64,000 bases of DNA from Caballeronia sordidicola (GTDB taxonomy: Bacteria > Pseudomonadota > Gammaproteobacteria > Burkholderiales > Burkholderiaceae). This document shows, piece after piece, positions 36,252-46,795 of the stretch. Each line of letters starts with the position of its first letter. Within the stretch, counting starts at the first letter, position 1. Under the pieces are notes generated by a model, which did no database searches, was not told where the DNA came from, and saw only the letters and a list, made by a program, of their open reading frames with translations. A program made the translations under genes and the position numbers. The stretch covers positions 1-64,000 of the forward strand of contig NZ_MTHB01000014.1 in assembly GCF_002220365.1 (NCBI RefSeq), in the 5' to 3' direction.

Positions 36252-36625
36252 GTGTTCACTAAGGCTAATTTTTTATTCAAGAGCAAAATCGGATTTTGCC
36301 ACGCTCGGAGTGCGCAGGTATAGTACAGGCCAAATTTTGTTAATTCAATCGCAACGTCAAACAAGCGAATTTTTATACCTTGGCCTAGTAACTCCACAGC
36401 ACACTCTGTGTTTTACTGCAAACGTCTGATGTTTCGGAATTTTTTCCCGAATTACATTGAATAATGGGTTCAGAACAGATTCATGACCAGTCCGGAACGA
36501 CCGCTATTCGAAACAAAACGTACTTATAAATCAAATGGTTGAGTGACGGCCAGACTGTTTCGTCAATTATCGTCAAATTCTGATCATAATCGGGGAGCCC
36601 AAGCGCAGTGCGCGAAAGGCAAAGC
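36252..36625. promoter_or_regulatory. Divergent control region of the T6SS core operons
   Basis: This is 374 AT-rich bases between the lipoprotein-tssB operon and tssJ-K-L, the only place both core operons can start. A 'cataat' about 45 bases before the tssJ ATG and 'tatagt' on the other side could be -10 elements, but no strong -35 partner or clear sigma-54 GG/GC pair was found. An 'aaagg' six bases before 36626 is a good tssJ ribosome site. Confidence 0.55.
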
Positions 36626-37240
36626 ATGAATACAAGTTATCTTAAGTGCATCGTTATATTCGCTCTCACCCTTCTCATGGGGGGATGTGCAGCAGGGGTT
36701 TCGGTGCTCGGTGCCGCTGCCAGTGCGGGTTTGCAGGCGGTCGGCATTGGCAAGCCCGATGTACCGGACGCTCAAAAACCGCCACGCGATGTGATGCTGA
36801 CGCTTTATGCGGCGCCGAATCTGAATGCGGCGACGGATAAACGACCGCTGGCGCTGGTAGTTCGTCTTTATACACTGAAAGACGCGACTTCTTTCCAGCA
36901 GGCCCCATTTGATACATTCACAGACCCAAGCCGCGAAAAAGCGACTCTGGGCGAAGATTTGATCCGCGTGCGAGAAGTGACGCTGATCCCGGGACAGCGT
37001 TATACAGTAAAGGAAAAGGTGACGCGTGAAGCGGGCGCGCTCGGTATCGTTGCTTTATTCCGCGATCCGGCGCAACAGCGCTGGAAGTTCGCATTCGATC
37101 CTGGCAAGTCAGAGAAATCCGGCATAATGATCGGCCTGCATAATTGCGCGATGACCGTGACCGGCGGAACGGTGATACCCGCAGACCAGGGATTACCGGC
37201 GCAGCAACTGAATTTGCTGTCATCGGTGAGCTGTGGCTAG
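36626..37240 (+). CDS. tssJ: T6SS outer-membrane lipoprotein TssJ
   Basis: A 204-residue lipoprotein with lipobox 'LLMGGC', Cys at residue 21. The mature part has the transthyretin-like TssJ pattern 'LTLYAAPNLNAATDKRPLALVVRLYTLKDATSFQQAPFD', shown here as order rather than full alignment, followed by 'LIPGQRYTVKEKV' and 'LGIVALFRDPAQQRWKFAFD'. It anchors the TssLM complex to the outer membrane. The ATG at 36626 is preferred over one 18 bases upstream because the Shine-Dalgarno sequence sits between them. Confidence 0.95.
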   Translation: MNTSYLKCIVIFALTLLMGGCAAGVSVLGAAASAGLQAVGIGKPDVPDAQKPPRDVMLTLYAAPNLNAATDKRPLALVVRLYTLKDATSFQQAPFDTFTDPSREKATLGEDLIRVREVTLIPGQRYTVKEKVTREAGALGIVALFRDPAQQRWKFAFDPGKSEKSGIMIGLHNCAMTVTGGTVIPADQGLPAQQLNLLSSVSCG

Positions 37241-37337
37241 ATCCTGCTAAATGATGAATTTAGAAAGAATATTTATTGAACCCGCCATGTGTTGCACCGG
37301 TGCGGGCAATTCGAAGCGGATATCCGCAGCAGAGCCT

Positions 37338-37389
37338 CAGTAAGCAGTTGCAGTAAGCAGTTTCAGTAAGCTTTTGCAGTAAGCGGTTG
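37338..37389. repeat. Four tandem 13-bp repeats between tssJ and tssK
   Basis: Four direct repeats with no spacers: cagtaagcagttg, cagtaagcagttt, cagtaagcttttg and cagtaagcggttg. They end 86 bases before the tssK start codon. They may be a slippage-prone array or a set of protein-binding sites in the tssJ-tssK leader. Confidence 0.85.
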
Positions 37390-37475
37390 TTTCTAAGACC
37401 CGAGCGAAAGCGAGTGTGCAGAGGAAGATTTCCCATAATACGCAATCGCTGTTGCGAAACCTATACAGGTCGAAT

Positions 37476-38822
37476 ATGAGTTATTCCGCCAAAGTGCTGT
37501 GGGGAGAAGGCCTCTTTTTGCGGCCACAGCATTTTCAGCGTCAGGACGCTTATCACGAGGCACGTCTTTTCGAGTGCGTTCGCGCCATTCAGCCGTACAA
37601 CTGGGGCGTGCGCTCAGTCCGGTTCGACCGCGACGCGCTCGCGAGCAACGTGCTGCGCCTGAGTGACCTGGCACTGGTATTTCCCGACGGCGAACTGTAT
37701 TCCGCGCCGCAAGCAAACGACCTGCCGCCAGCCATCGCGCTCGAGACATTGCCTGGCGGCGTCAACGAGTTCACCTTCTATCTCGCCATGCATCCGTTGC
37801 GCGAAGCTGGAGCGAACTACGTTCAGGATCCGGCCGCTGGTTTTGTCTCGCGATATGTGAGCGAGCAGAACTCCGTGGGCGATCATTTCACTGATGCGGC
37901 CCAGGCCGACATCACCTTCCTCAAGGCCAGCGTCAAGCTGGTGGCGAACAGCGAGCCGCGCGATCAGTACATGTCGGTCCCGCTCGTACGGATCCGGCGC
38001 ACGGCGACTTCAGGCTTCGAGATCGACGAATCGTTCGTGCCGCCGAGCCTTGCTATCGAAGCGTCGCCGCTGCTGCATCAGCGCTTGCGCCAGCTCATCG
38101 AGGCATTGCAAGCGAAGGTCAGTGCGCTCTATGGTTTTCATCGCGAGCCAACGAAGAACATCATTGAGTTCCGCTCCGGCGATGTCGCTTCGTTCTGGCT
38201 GCTGCACACCGCCAGCGCCGCCTTCGCCGCGCTCACGCATCTTTACCAGCATCCGGCATTGCATCCCGAGCGCCTGTTCCAGGAGTTGTTACGGCTCGCG
38301 GGGCAATTGATGACGTTCTCGAAGGGTTATGCCCTCGCGGACCTGCCGGTCTATCGCCATGATGATCCCGGCCCTGCCTTCGACCAGCTCGACGGCATCT
38401 TGCGCGACCTGCTCGATACCGTGATCTCCACGCGCTACTTCGCGATCGCGCTGGACGAGGTGCGTCCGTCGTTCCATCTCGGGCGCATCGACTCCGGCAA
38501 GATCGACGACAAGACCACGTTCTTCCTCTCGGTCACGGCCAGCATGCCGACGGTGGAACTTGTCGAAGCCGTGCCTGCGCGGTTCAAGGTCGGGGCGCCC
38601 GAAGACGTCGACAAGCTCGTGCTCTCGGCCATGCCCGGCGTGCGACTGACGTACACGCCCCAGGTGCCGCCGGCCATTCCCGTGCGGCCAGGTGCCTGCT
38701 ACTTCGCGCTCGAAACGCGTGGCGCCCTGTATGAGCGCATGCTGCAGGCGCAATCGGCCATGATCTACGCCCCGTCCGGTATCGACGACCTCAAACTCGA
38801 CTTGATTGCGGTGACTTCATGA
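37476..38822 (+). CDS. tssK: T6SS baseplate connector TssK
   Basis: A 448-residue TssK that links the baseplate wedges to the TssL-TssM membrane complex. It begins MSYSAKVLWGEGLFLRPQHFQRQD, with the conserved W-G-E-G-x-F-L-x-P-Q-H-F-Q motif, and carries 'LFQELLRLAGQLMTFS' and 'PARFKVGAPEDVDKLVLSAMPG'. The ATG at 37476 fits the family; a longer frame enters the repeat-containing leader. It overlaps tssL by four bases. Confidence 0.97.
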   Translation: MSYSAKVLWGEGLFLRPQHFQRQDAYHEARLFECVRAIQPYNWGVRSVRFDRDALASNVLRLSDLALVFPDGELYSAPQANDLPPAIALETLPGGVNEFTFYLAMHPLREAGANYVQDPAAGFVSRYVSEQNSVGDHFTDAAQADITFLKASVKLVANSEPRDQYMSVPLVRIRRTATSGFEIDESFVPPSLAIEASPLLHQRLRQLIEALQAKVSALYGFHREPTKNIIEFRSGDVASFWLLHTASAAFAALTHLYQHPALHPERLFQELLRLAGQLMTFSKGYALADLPVYRHDDPGPAFDQLDGILRDLLDTVISTRYFAIALDEVRPSFHLGRIDSGKIDDKTTFFLSVTASMPTVELVEAVPARFKVGAPEDVDKLVLSAMPGVRLTYTPQVPPAIPVRPGACYFALETRGALYERMLQAQSAMIYAPSGIDDLKLDLIAVTS

Positions 38823-39607
38823 GCTACGCGCCCTCTCTTTTCGGCGATACCCCTTCGCAGCAAAGCAATCGAAATCCCGCTCCGCCCACGGCATCGACGT
38901 ATCAGATCCATTCCTTGCTTGATCTGCTATACGACGGCTTTTTCATGTTGTTCCTGCTCAAGAACGGGCGCGAGCCCGAGGATGCCGCGAGCTTTCTCGC
39001 ACGCATCCAGGATTTTCTGAGCGACTTCGATCGCGGTGCGAAGAAGTTGAACGCATCCGCCGACGATGCATTCGCCGCCAAGTTCGCGTTTTGCGCAGCG
39101 GTGGATGAATCCGTGCTGGCGTCGAACTTCAAGATCCGTTCGGTGTGGGAGCGCAAGCCGTTGCAGATCACGTTGTTCGGTGAGCAACTGGGGGGCGAAA
39201 AGTTTTTTCAGCATCTCGAAGAAGCACGCGCGCAAGGTGCCGCGCGCCTGCAATCGCTCGAGGTGTTTCACATGTGCCTGCTGCTGGGATTTCAGGGCAA
39301 GTACTTGATGGAAGGACCGGAAAAACTCGCGTACCTTACCGCGCGAGTCGGCGATGAAATTGCGCAGATGAAGGGCAAGCGCGCACCGTTCGCGCCGCAT
39401 TGGCCGTTGCCGGATCAGATCGCTCACCGGTTGAAAAGCGAACTGCCGTTGTGGGTTATCGCCTCGGTGTTTGCATTGATAGGCGTGCTGGCGTTTGTCG
39501 GATTGAACTCGTATCTGAAGGACTCGACGCTGAAGGCTGTTGCGCCCTATTCGGAGATCGTGAAGGTGGGACCAAAGTCGGCGAACTTGACGATCTCGCT
39601 GCCTTAA
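38819..39607 (+). CDS. tssL: T6SS membrane-complex protein TssL (DotU family)
   Basis: A 262-residue TssL with a cytosolic N-terminal helical domain ('SLLDLLYDGFFMLFLLKNG', 'DDAFAAKFAFCAAVDESVLAS', 'EQLGGEKFFQHLEEAR', 'EVFHMCLLLGFQGKY'). One C-terminal membrane span lies at about residues 212-234, with a short periplasmic tail. No peptidoglycan-binding domain is fused, so wall anchoring is probably by the OmpA-type protein at 13448. The start overlaps the tssK stop (ATGA). Confidence 0.96.
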   Translation: MSYAPSLFGDTPSQQSNRNPAPPTASTYQIHSLLDLLYDGFFMLFLLKNGREPEDAASFLARIQDFLSDFDRGAKKLNASADDAFAAKFAFCAAVDESVLASNFKIRSVWERKPLQITLFGEQLGGEKFFQHLEEARAQGAARLQSLEVFHMCLLLGFQGKYLMEGPEKLAYLTARVGDEIAQMKGKRAPFAPHWPLPDQIAHRLKSELPLWVIASVFALIGVLAFVGLNSYLKDSTLKAVAPYSEIVKVGPKSANLTISLP

Positions 39608-39697
39608 GCCGAGTGTAATTGATCGGTTGACTTTGGGTATCGAAGCGCGTGAAGGTAGCGCGATGAGCAACGAGTCAAACGACACAGGAGAACGTCT

Positions 39698-41793
39698 ATG
39701 GGTTTTGCATCGAATGGAAACGGCCTGTCGAATGGTGCCTCGTTGAGCGATATCGGCTCGCTTGCCGGCATCGCAAGCCAGGTTGCGGGATTGACCGGGC
39801 TGCCCGGGGCAGGCGCGGTAGGTGGCGCGGCACGCGCGGTGCAACTGGCCCAGACGGGCGCTTCGCTGCTGGGGAAAACACCTGCCTCGATTGCGGACGC
39901 AATCAACAGCGCGTCAGGCGCACAACCGAAACTCACGCAAGCTAATCGCTTCGTTACGATGAAGTCCCCATTGGGGCCCGACGTCCTGCTCATTAACGCT
40001 TTGGTCGTCGATGAATATGTGAGCCAACTGCCGGAGATCCATCTCGACTGCTGTCTCATCGAAACAATATCGACATAGACAAGATAGTCGGGCAACCCGT
40101 TTCGATTACGCTCGATCCCCAAGCCGCCGACGCAGGCTTAAGCGGGATCATTGCGGCCTCGAATGCCGACCAGCGCCATTTTCACGGCTACGCCGTGTCG
40201 TTCGGCAGGGTGGGCAATTCCGGTACGGTCACGCGCTATGAAATGACCGTCGTACCGTGGTTCTGGTTTCTGACCCGCTCGACCGATTGCCGTATTTTTC
40301 AGAACAAGACTGCACGGGATATTCTCACCGAAATCTTTACCGAACATGGTTTCCGGGACTACGAATTCAACCTCGCCGGCCAGCGCGCGCCGCTCGAGTA
40401 TGTCGTGATGTACGGCGAATCGTATTTCAATTTCTGCACTCGGCTGATGGAGCAGGAAGGCATGTTCTGGACGTTTCGGTATGACAAGGACAAGCATGTC
40501 CTTGTCATCGGCGACAGCAACGACGCGTTCGCACCAATCGCAAACCTCGACACCGTTCCGTATTTTGCGGATAGCACGGCGAGCGAGCACAACGGCATCG
40601 ACCGTTGGGACGAAACATTCAGTTTCCGCGTGGGGAAGATCACCTTTCGCGACTTCAACTACAACACCCCTTCTACTCCGCTGATGCAGGTCGAAGTACC
40701 GACCATGCTGAAAACGCCGAACATCGGCAAGACCGAGCGTTACGAGTACCGCTCGCTCTACGATCATAGCGACGACGGCAACCGCTATGCCAGTTATGCA
40801 ATGCAAGCCGAGGAAGCACAGGCGCGCAGGTTTGATGGCAGTGGCTTTGCGTGGCGCATGACCACCGCCGGCCGCTTCAAGCTGACCAACCACAGCGTGT
40901 CGGCCTACAACAACAGGGAGTTCGTGATCCTGCATGTGCGTCACCACGCCGTGAACGATTATTCACGCGATGACGCAAAGCTGCCGTACCGCAATTCGTT
41001 CACCTGCCTGCCGATCGACGTGCCGTTCCGGCCCGAGCGCCGCACGCCTAAGCCGTTCATGCATGGCACGCAGGCCGCGGTCGTGGTCGGTCCCAAGGGC
41101 GAGGAAATTTATACCGACGGCAGCCGCGTGAAGGTTCATTTTTATTGGGACCGTCGAGGAAAACTGGATGGATCGGACACCATCTGGGTGCGCGTATCGC
41201 AGCCCTGGGCAGGAGCGGGATGGGGCGGCAGCGCCATTCCCCGCATCGGCCAGGAAGTGATTGTCGCGTTCAATGAGGGCGATCCCGACAACCCCGTCAT
41301 TGTCGGCCGGGTCTTCAACGGAGAGGCGGCGAATCCCTACCACGGCAGCAGTGGCCAGACGATGGGTATCCGCAGTCAGACGCACAAGGGCCAAGGCTCA
41401 AACGAGCTGCGTTTTTCTGATGTGAACGGTGCGCAGGAATTCTTCATGCATGCGCAGAAGGACATGAACACCGTTGTTGAGAATGCGCAGACGACACAGG
41501 TGCTCAAGGGTGATCGCTCCATCGCGGTGGCCAAGGGCGAGCATCTGACGACGGTATCGGTCGGCAACCTTCAGGACACCGTCACGCAGGGCAACACGAC
41601 GCACCAGACGCCTGCCGGCGTTCACACGATCGAGGCAAAAGAACTGTGGATCAAGGTAGGTGGAGATGGGGGCACGAAGATCCACATGACGGCTGACGCG
41701 ATTGAAATCTACAAGGGCTCGTCTGTCATTCACATCGACGACGGACAGATAAAGGTCCAGGCCAGCAGCACGCATATCAATCCCGATAACTGA
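39698..41793 (+). pseudogene. vgrG: Second vgrG, frameshifted
   Basis: The first part (126 codons) has the Gly/Ala-rich leader and the VgrG opening 'DVLLINALVVDEYVSQLPEIHLDC', then hits a TAG at 40076. The VgrG sequence continues in another frame as 'NNIDIDKIVGQPVSI' and runs unbroken to 41793, with 'HGFRDYEFNLAGQRAPLEYVVMY', 'GEEIYTDGSRVKVHFYWDRRG' and 'IGQEVIVAFNEGDPDNPVIVGRV'. A loss of one base near 40050 explains everything. Downstream, an ATG at 40195 could give a 532-residue protein lacking the start of the gp27-like domain, unlikely to build a spike. A sequencing error is the main alternative. Confidence 0.88.
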
Positions 41794-41832
41794 TTTCAGA
41801 GCCGCCCGATCTCCGCTCTACTGGAAAACAAC

Positions 41833-42255
41833 ATGTATCAGATGCAGGAAGGCTCCCTGTCGCTGCCAACCGACTGGCACGACAAGACGATGAACGTGTT
41901 TGTTTCGGCTGCCACGGGAACGGAAGGCGTGAGCTTTGTGGTGACCCGGGAGAGCCTGCCCTGGGGGATGAAGTTTCACGAGTACACGGCCAACGAGGTC
42001 TTGAAACTTGCGAAGCAGGTCGCGGGTTACGAACTGGTCGAGGGCACTGATGCGCAAGTGTCGGGGCGTGTCGCGTATACCCACGAATTCAGATGGCTGA
42101 ACAACGGTAAGCCGATCCAGCAACTGCTCACGATGGTCGAGTACGGCAAGCGGGTGCTGATGCTTACCTTCACGGCGCCGGGCACGATCAGCGAAACACA
42201 GAAGAGCCAGGTACAGGACATGATCCAAAGCGTCACGCTGAACGAACCAAACTGA
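41833..42255 (+). CDS. EagR-type effector chaperone (DUF1795/DcrB)
   Basis: A 140-residue DUF1795 protein. T6SS members of this family (EagR/EagT) bind and shield the hydrophobic N-terminal segments of Rhs or PAAR effectors before loading onto VgrG. Typical features are 'MQEGSLSLPTDWHDKTMNVFV', 'SFVVTRESLPWGMKFHEY', and the closing 'LMLTFTAPGTISETQKSQVQDMIQS'. It sits 13 bp before the Rhs gene, whose N terminus contains just such hydrophobic segments. The reading frame is intact although both its partners are damaged. Confidence 0.9.
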   Translation: MYQMQEGSLSLPTDWHDKTMNVFVSAATGTEGVSFVVTRESLPWGMKFHEYTANEVLKLAKQVAGYELVEGTDAQVSGRVAYTHEFRWLNNGKPIQQLLTMVEYGKRVLMLTFTAPGTISETQKSQVQDMIQSVTLNEPN

Positions 42256-42268
42256 GTGCCACACGACC

Positions 42269-45200
42269 ATGGCCGACCAGGATAACGACAACCCCGACAA
42301 CCCCACTAGCGCCGAGAGCACCAGCAACACTGGCGAACCGACCGGCAGTGCCAGCGAACGGCTGGCTCATCTGCAGACGCTCGAGAACGGCGAAGCCGTC
42401 AAGCAGCAGCAGATGAAATGGGTCGACGGCGCGAACTACGGGATGCTCGGCGCCGACGTGGGCTACGGTACTTACGCTGCTGGCTCTGCGGCGGTTGCAA
42501 CCGGTGCGACGGGGGCGGCGGCAGCTGGCGCAGCAGCGCTCGCGGCGGTGCCGGCGGTGGTCGCGCTGGCCGGCTCCTGGGCGTTGGGCAAGCTGGGGGT
42601 GACCGGCGTAGTCGCTGAGGGCGCGACCAAGGTTGGCGATGCGCTCGGCCTGACCATCGGTCGCGGGGACCTTCACCCGGCGTGTGTCGGCGACGACATC
42701 GCGCATTCGTCCGGCTTCATGGGGATGATGGCAGGCCTTGCGGCAGGCATCGCGATCGGCGCGATGGTCGCGGCTACTGTCGCGACCGGTGGGCTGGCTG
42801 GTGCGCTCATCGTCGGTGTATGCATGGCCGGCGGTCTGAGTCTCGGCAGCGCGCTCGCCTCCGCGAGCCAGAGCATGGGGAGCAACTGCGGAAAGATCAC
42901 GAGCGGATCGGGCAACGTCACCTTCGAGGGCAAGGCTGCTGCGCGGGTCACCGATGTCGCGTCATGTTCCAAGCACTCGAATTCACCTGAGCCCCTGGTC
43001 GAAGGCAGCAAAACCATCACGATCAACGGGCTTCCGCTGGTTCGCATCGGCCATTCGACTCATTGCAGCGCGAAAGTCAATTCGGGGCGTAAGAGCGTCT
43101 GGGTCGACCGGACGACGGGTCAGTTTGGGCCGAAAAATCCTGAGCTGACCGCTGGCGAGGAATTCTTCGCGGGTTTGCTCGGTGGCCTGCTCGGCGCGAA
43201 GCTCGGCGGCATGTTAAGGGACGCGCTTCCGAAACGCGAACCGACTGAGTCGGCGGAGGTATCCGGGAAGAAGGACGAAGCCTCGACCTGCAAGGAAGAC
43301 CCAGTCGATGTAGCGACCGGCGAGATGGTCGACATCCGCACCGACATTTCGATTCCCGGCGTGTTGCCATTGCAGCTGACGCGGCGTTACCGGACGCGTT
43401 CGGAAGATTCAGGGCTTCTCGGACTGAAGTGGTCGACCAACTGGTCGCAGCGTCTGTCGTTCCATGACGGACACCTTGTGCGGTTCCACAACGCGGGCGG
43501 CCGGGCGATCACATTCATCGCACCTGAAGCTGGGTTAGATGGCATCAACCTGCGCGAGCCGCGGTATCGCCTGATCGGCAAGCGGGATGAACCGCGCATT
43601 CTCGACCATGAGACCCGGCAGGTGCTGGTGTTTGCGCCGCTCGTCGACGGCGGCACCTCGCGGCTCGAGCGCATCGAAGACCTGAGCGGCAACGCCGTCT
43701 CGTCCTCTTACGACAGGGACGCTCGCCTCGCCGGCCTCGCGCACACGGACGGGTACCGGCTGGAAATCCGGTATCACGGCGTGAAGCGTGAAGTCGACCA
43801 AATCGTCCTGCACGATGCGTCAGGCAAGTCTCAAACGCTCGTGAACTACGGCTACGGCGGGACCATGCTGTCCCATGTGGCGAGCTTCCAGCACGGCCAT
43901 TTTCATTACACGTACGACCAGAACGGATGGATGACGGGCTGGCGTGACACCGACCAGACCGATGTTCGCTACCTATATGACGAGACGGGCCGGGTGATCG
44001 AAACTGGCACGCGTCAGGGATATCACACTGGCCGGTTCATCTACGACGACGGTCGCACACGGGTCATCGACGGTGACGGCGAGTGGGTCTACGAGTACAA
44101 CGCGGATGGACTGGTCACGGTCGAGATCAACCCGCTAGGCGATACCACCCAGCGGGAATGGGGACTGGGACGGTTGCTGTCGCAGACGGACGCGCTTGAC
44201 CGGCGCACCGAATTCCATCATGACGAACGCGGCAATCTCATTGCTGTGCTGGAACCGACTGGTAACACGACGCGGTTCGAATACGACGACAACCGCTTGC
44301 TGACTGCTGTTGTGCTGCCGGGTGGAGCGCGCGTCAAGTTTGATTACGACCATCTTCAGCGCCTGACCGAGCGTACTGCACCGGATGGGACGGTGAGGCG
44401 TTACCGCTACGGCGAACGGGGCGAACTCCTTCGCGTCGTGAATCGCAATCTCGAAACGCGGCACGACTACGATGCGCAGTTGCGGCTCATCGCCTCCCGC
44501 CTGCCAACAGGCGCTCAATTCTCCACGGCGTTCGATGTGCTGGGACGTCTCGTTGAAGAAGCCGATCCGGATGGCAATGTGACCCGGTATGAATATGCGG
44601 CCGGGCCGGACAATCCGCGAGGCGCGGTTTCGCAGGTCACCCAGGCGGACGGCACCGTTGCTCGTGCACGCTAAAACAGCGAAGGCCTGCTGGTTGAGCA
44701 GATTGATCCGCTAGGCCGGGTCACGCGCCGCGAGTATGGACCGTTCGACCTTGTTACGGTGTCGATCGATGCTGCCGGCCACACCACCCGCTTCGAGTAT
44801 GACCACGCGACCCGACTGACGAAAGTCGTCAACGCGCTGCGTGAGACATGGGAGTATCGCTACGACGGCGCGGGCCAGCTCGTCACGGAGATCGATTGGG
44901 GTGGCCGCACGACGCACTATGAGCGGGATTCGGTCGGCCGGTTATTGGTGAAAACGTTGCCGGATGGCGGTAAGTGGCGCTACGGGTACAACCCGTCTGG
45001 TCGTCTCGTAACCGTCGACGCCGGCGACGTGAAGCTGGCCTATACCTACGACGATGCTGGCCGTCTGGCCAGCGCCGAGGTACAGGGCGAGTCGCCGCAC
45101 ATCACGCGCCTCGCCTACGACGACAAGGGTCGTCTGATCGGCGAGGACCAGCACGGCCACCTGCTGCAGCACGTGTACGACGCGCAGGGTCAGCGCACTG

Positions 45201-46792
45201 CACGGATAACACCGCACCGGAAAACCCAGTACGAATACGACGCGCTTGGGGCGCTGACTAAGGTCGGCCCGATGTCGATCCTGCGCGACAGCGTCGGACG
45301 AGATACAGGTCGTCAGGCGGGCGAGTTCGTGATGCAGCGACAATACGATGCGCTGGGCCGCGTGCATCGGCAAGTCGCCGGGCCGCGGTCCGCGTTTGAC
45401 GCAATGCAGTCGGATCCGGTTCGTGCACTGGAACAACTCACGCGGCAACTGTATTCGTACGACGCGGCAGGACAGCTCAAGCAGGTTGAATCTGACTCGG
45501 ATAGTGTGACGTACCAGCACGATGTGCGTGGGCAGGTAGCGGCGGTCGATAGCCTTCGACAGGCACCCGAACACTACAGCTACGACGCAAACCTGAACAT
45601 TACAGCGCGTGGTCAGCAGGGGCCAGTCGATGCCCACTGGTATCTTCCGGGCGGCCTTCCCGAGCGCGTTGGTTTTGCACGCTATCGCTACGACATGCGT
45701 GGCCGGACGATCGAGAAAACAGTCGAGCAGCCAGGTTTTAGGCCGAAAACGTGGCAGTTCACGTGGGATGGGTTGAACCGGTTGGTGAAGGTGAGCACGC
45801 CGGAAAAAGGTGTGTGGATGTACGCGTATGACGCGTTCAACAGGCGCGTGGAGAAACGGCAGGCTGGCGGCTGCGACGCTATCAGATTCCTTTGGGACGG
45901 GTACGCAGTTGCCGAGAGGTGGCAGGAGAAGAACGGAACGAGCGGAGGCTCGGTGACCTGGCATATCGAGCTATCAGGGCTCGTGCCCCTTGCGCAGGAG
46001 ACCGACAGCGGGATATACCCGGTCCTGACCGATCAGATCGGATTTCCGCGAGCGCTGTTTGATCAGGGCGGCAAGCGCGTTTGGAACCAAGGTCACACGT
46101 TGTGGGGCCAGCCTGTGCCTGCCACGAGCGTTGCGAACCACGAGACCTCGATCGATACAACATCCCGATTCCCTGGGCAGTGGGAGGATGAAGAGAGTGG
46201 ACTGCATTACAACCTGCACCGATATTATGAGCCACAGACCGGTCAATATCTAAGCAACGATCCGATCGGACTGGAAGGTGGGCTCAGGACGCATGCGTAC
46301 GTGCATAATCCGATGCAATGGTCCGATCCAACCGGCTTGGCAGGGTGTTCTTGGAATAGCGCAGCCGAACGCTGGCGCGATAGCGACTCTGGTCAATTCA
46401 GGAAACGTCCTACGGAATTGGTGGCAACTGAGCCAGGCACCGCGTTTTTCTGGTCAGGTCGAACTAACGGAGTCGGCGGAATGGATGTGGCGGCAGATAT
46501 CGCAGGGGCTCGGGGTGGAACGACCTTGGAAATGCTGCTCAAAGAGCAAAGCGTTACCATGCCAACGTGGGATAGTAATAATCCAACCGTCGTCAACGAA
46601 TGGGGACAAATGTCGAAGGCATACGCTGAACAGGCTTCTGACAATGTTCGCGGCGTGATCGGACAAGATTTGCGCCCAGGTAATGTTTGGGAAGGGTATG
46701 AGAAAGATGCATTGATCAGTAATCCCAATGTCACCAGCATTGAAAAGATCGATCCAGAGTCACAATCGGTTAGTGAAATTTTCAGAAGGTGA
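42269..46792 (+). pseudogene. PAAR-Rhs effector with one in-frame stop and an ADP-ribosyl-cyclase-like tip
   Basis: Reading through the TAA at codon 802 (44672-44674) gives one 1507-residue Rhs protein in a single frame, so the defect is a single nonsense codon. Order: polar start; hydrophobic helices (about 60-105 and 150-200) that the EagR chaperone would cover; a PAAR region ending 'VRIGHSTHCSAKV'; a linker; 'VDVATGEMVDIRTDISIPG'; then many RHS/YD repeats and the core-closing 'DPIGLEGGLRTHAYVHNP' and 'DPTGL'. The last 150 residues, in AT-richer DNA, resemble ADP-ribosyl cyclases: FFWSGR (W at 46451), GGTTLEMLL (E at 46529), EWGQMS (W at 46601, S at 46613) and GYEKDAL (E at 46700). That suggests an NAD+-attacking toxin. 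An internal GTG at 44759 may give a toxin-bearing fragment without a delivery domain. Confidence 0.88.
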
Positions 46793-46795
46793 ACT

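Noticed and set aside
36252..36625. Sigma-54 promoter for the T6SS operons
   Set aside because: No convincing GG-N10-GC element was found on either strand.
37338..37389. CRISPR-like array
   Set aside because: Units are 13 bp with no spacers and no cas genes nearby.
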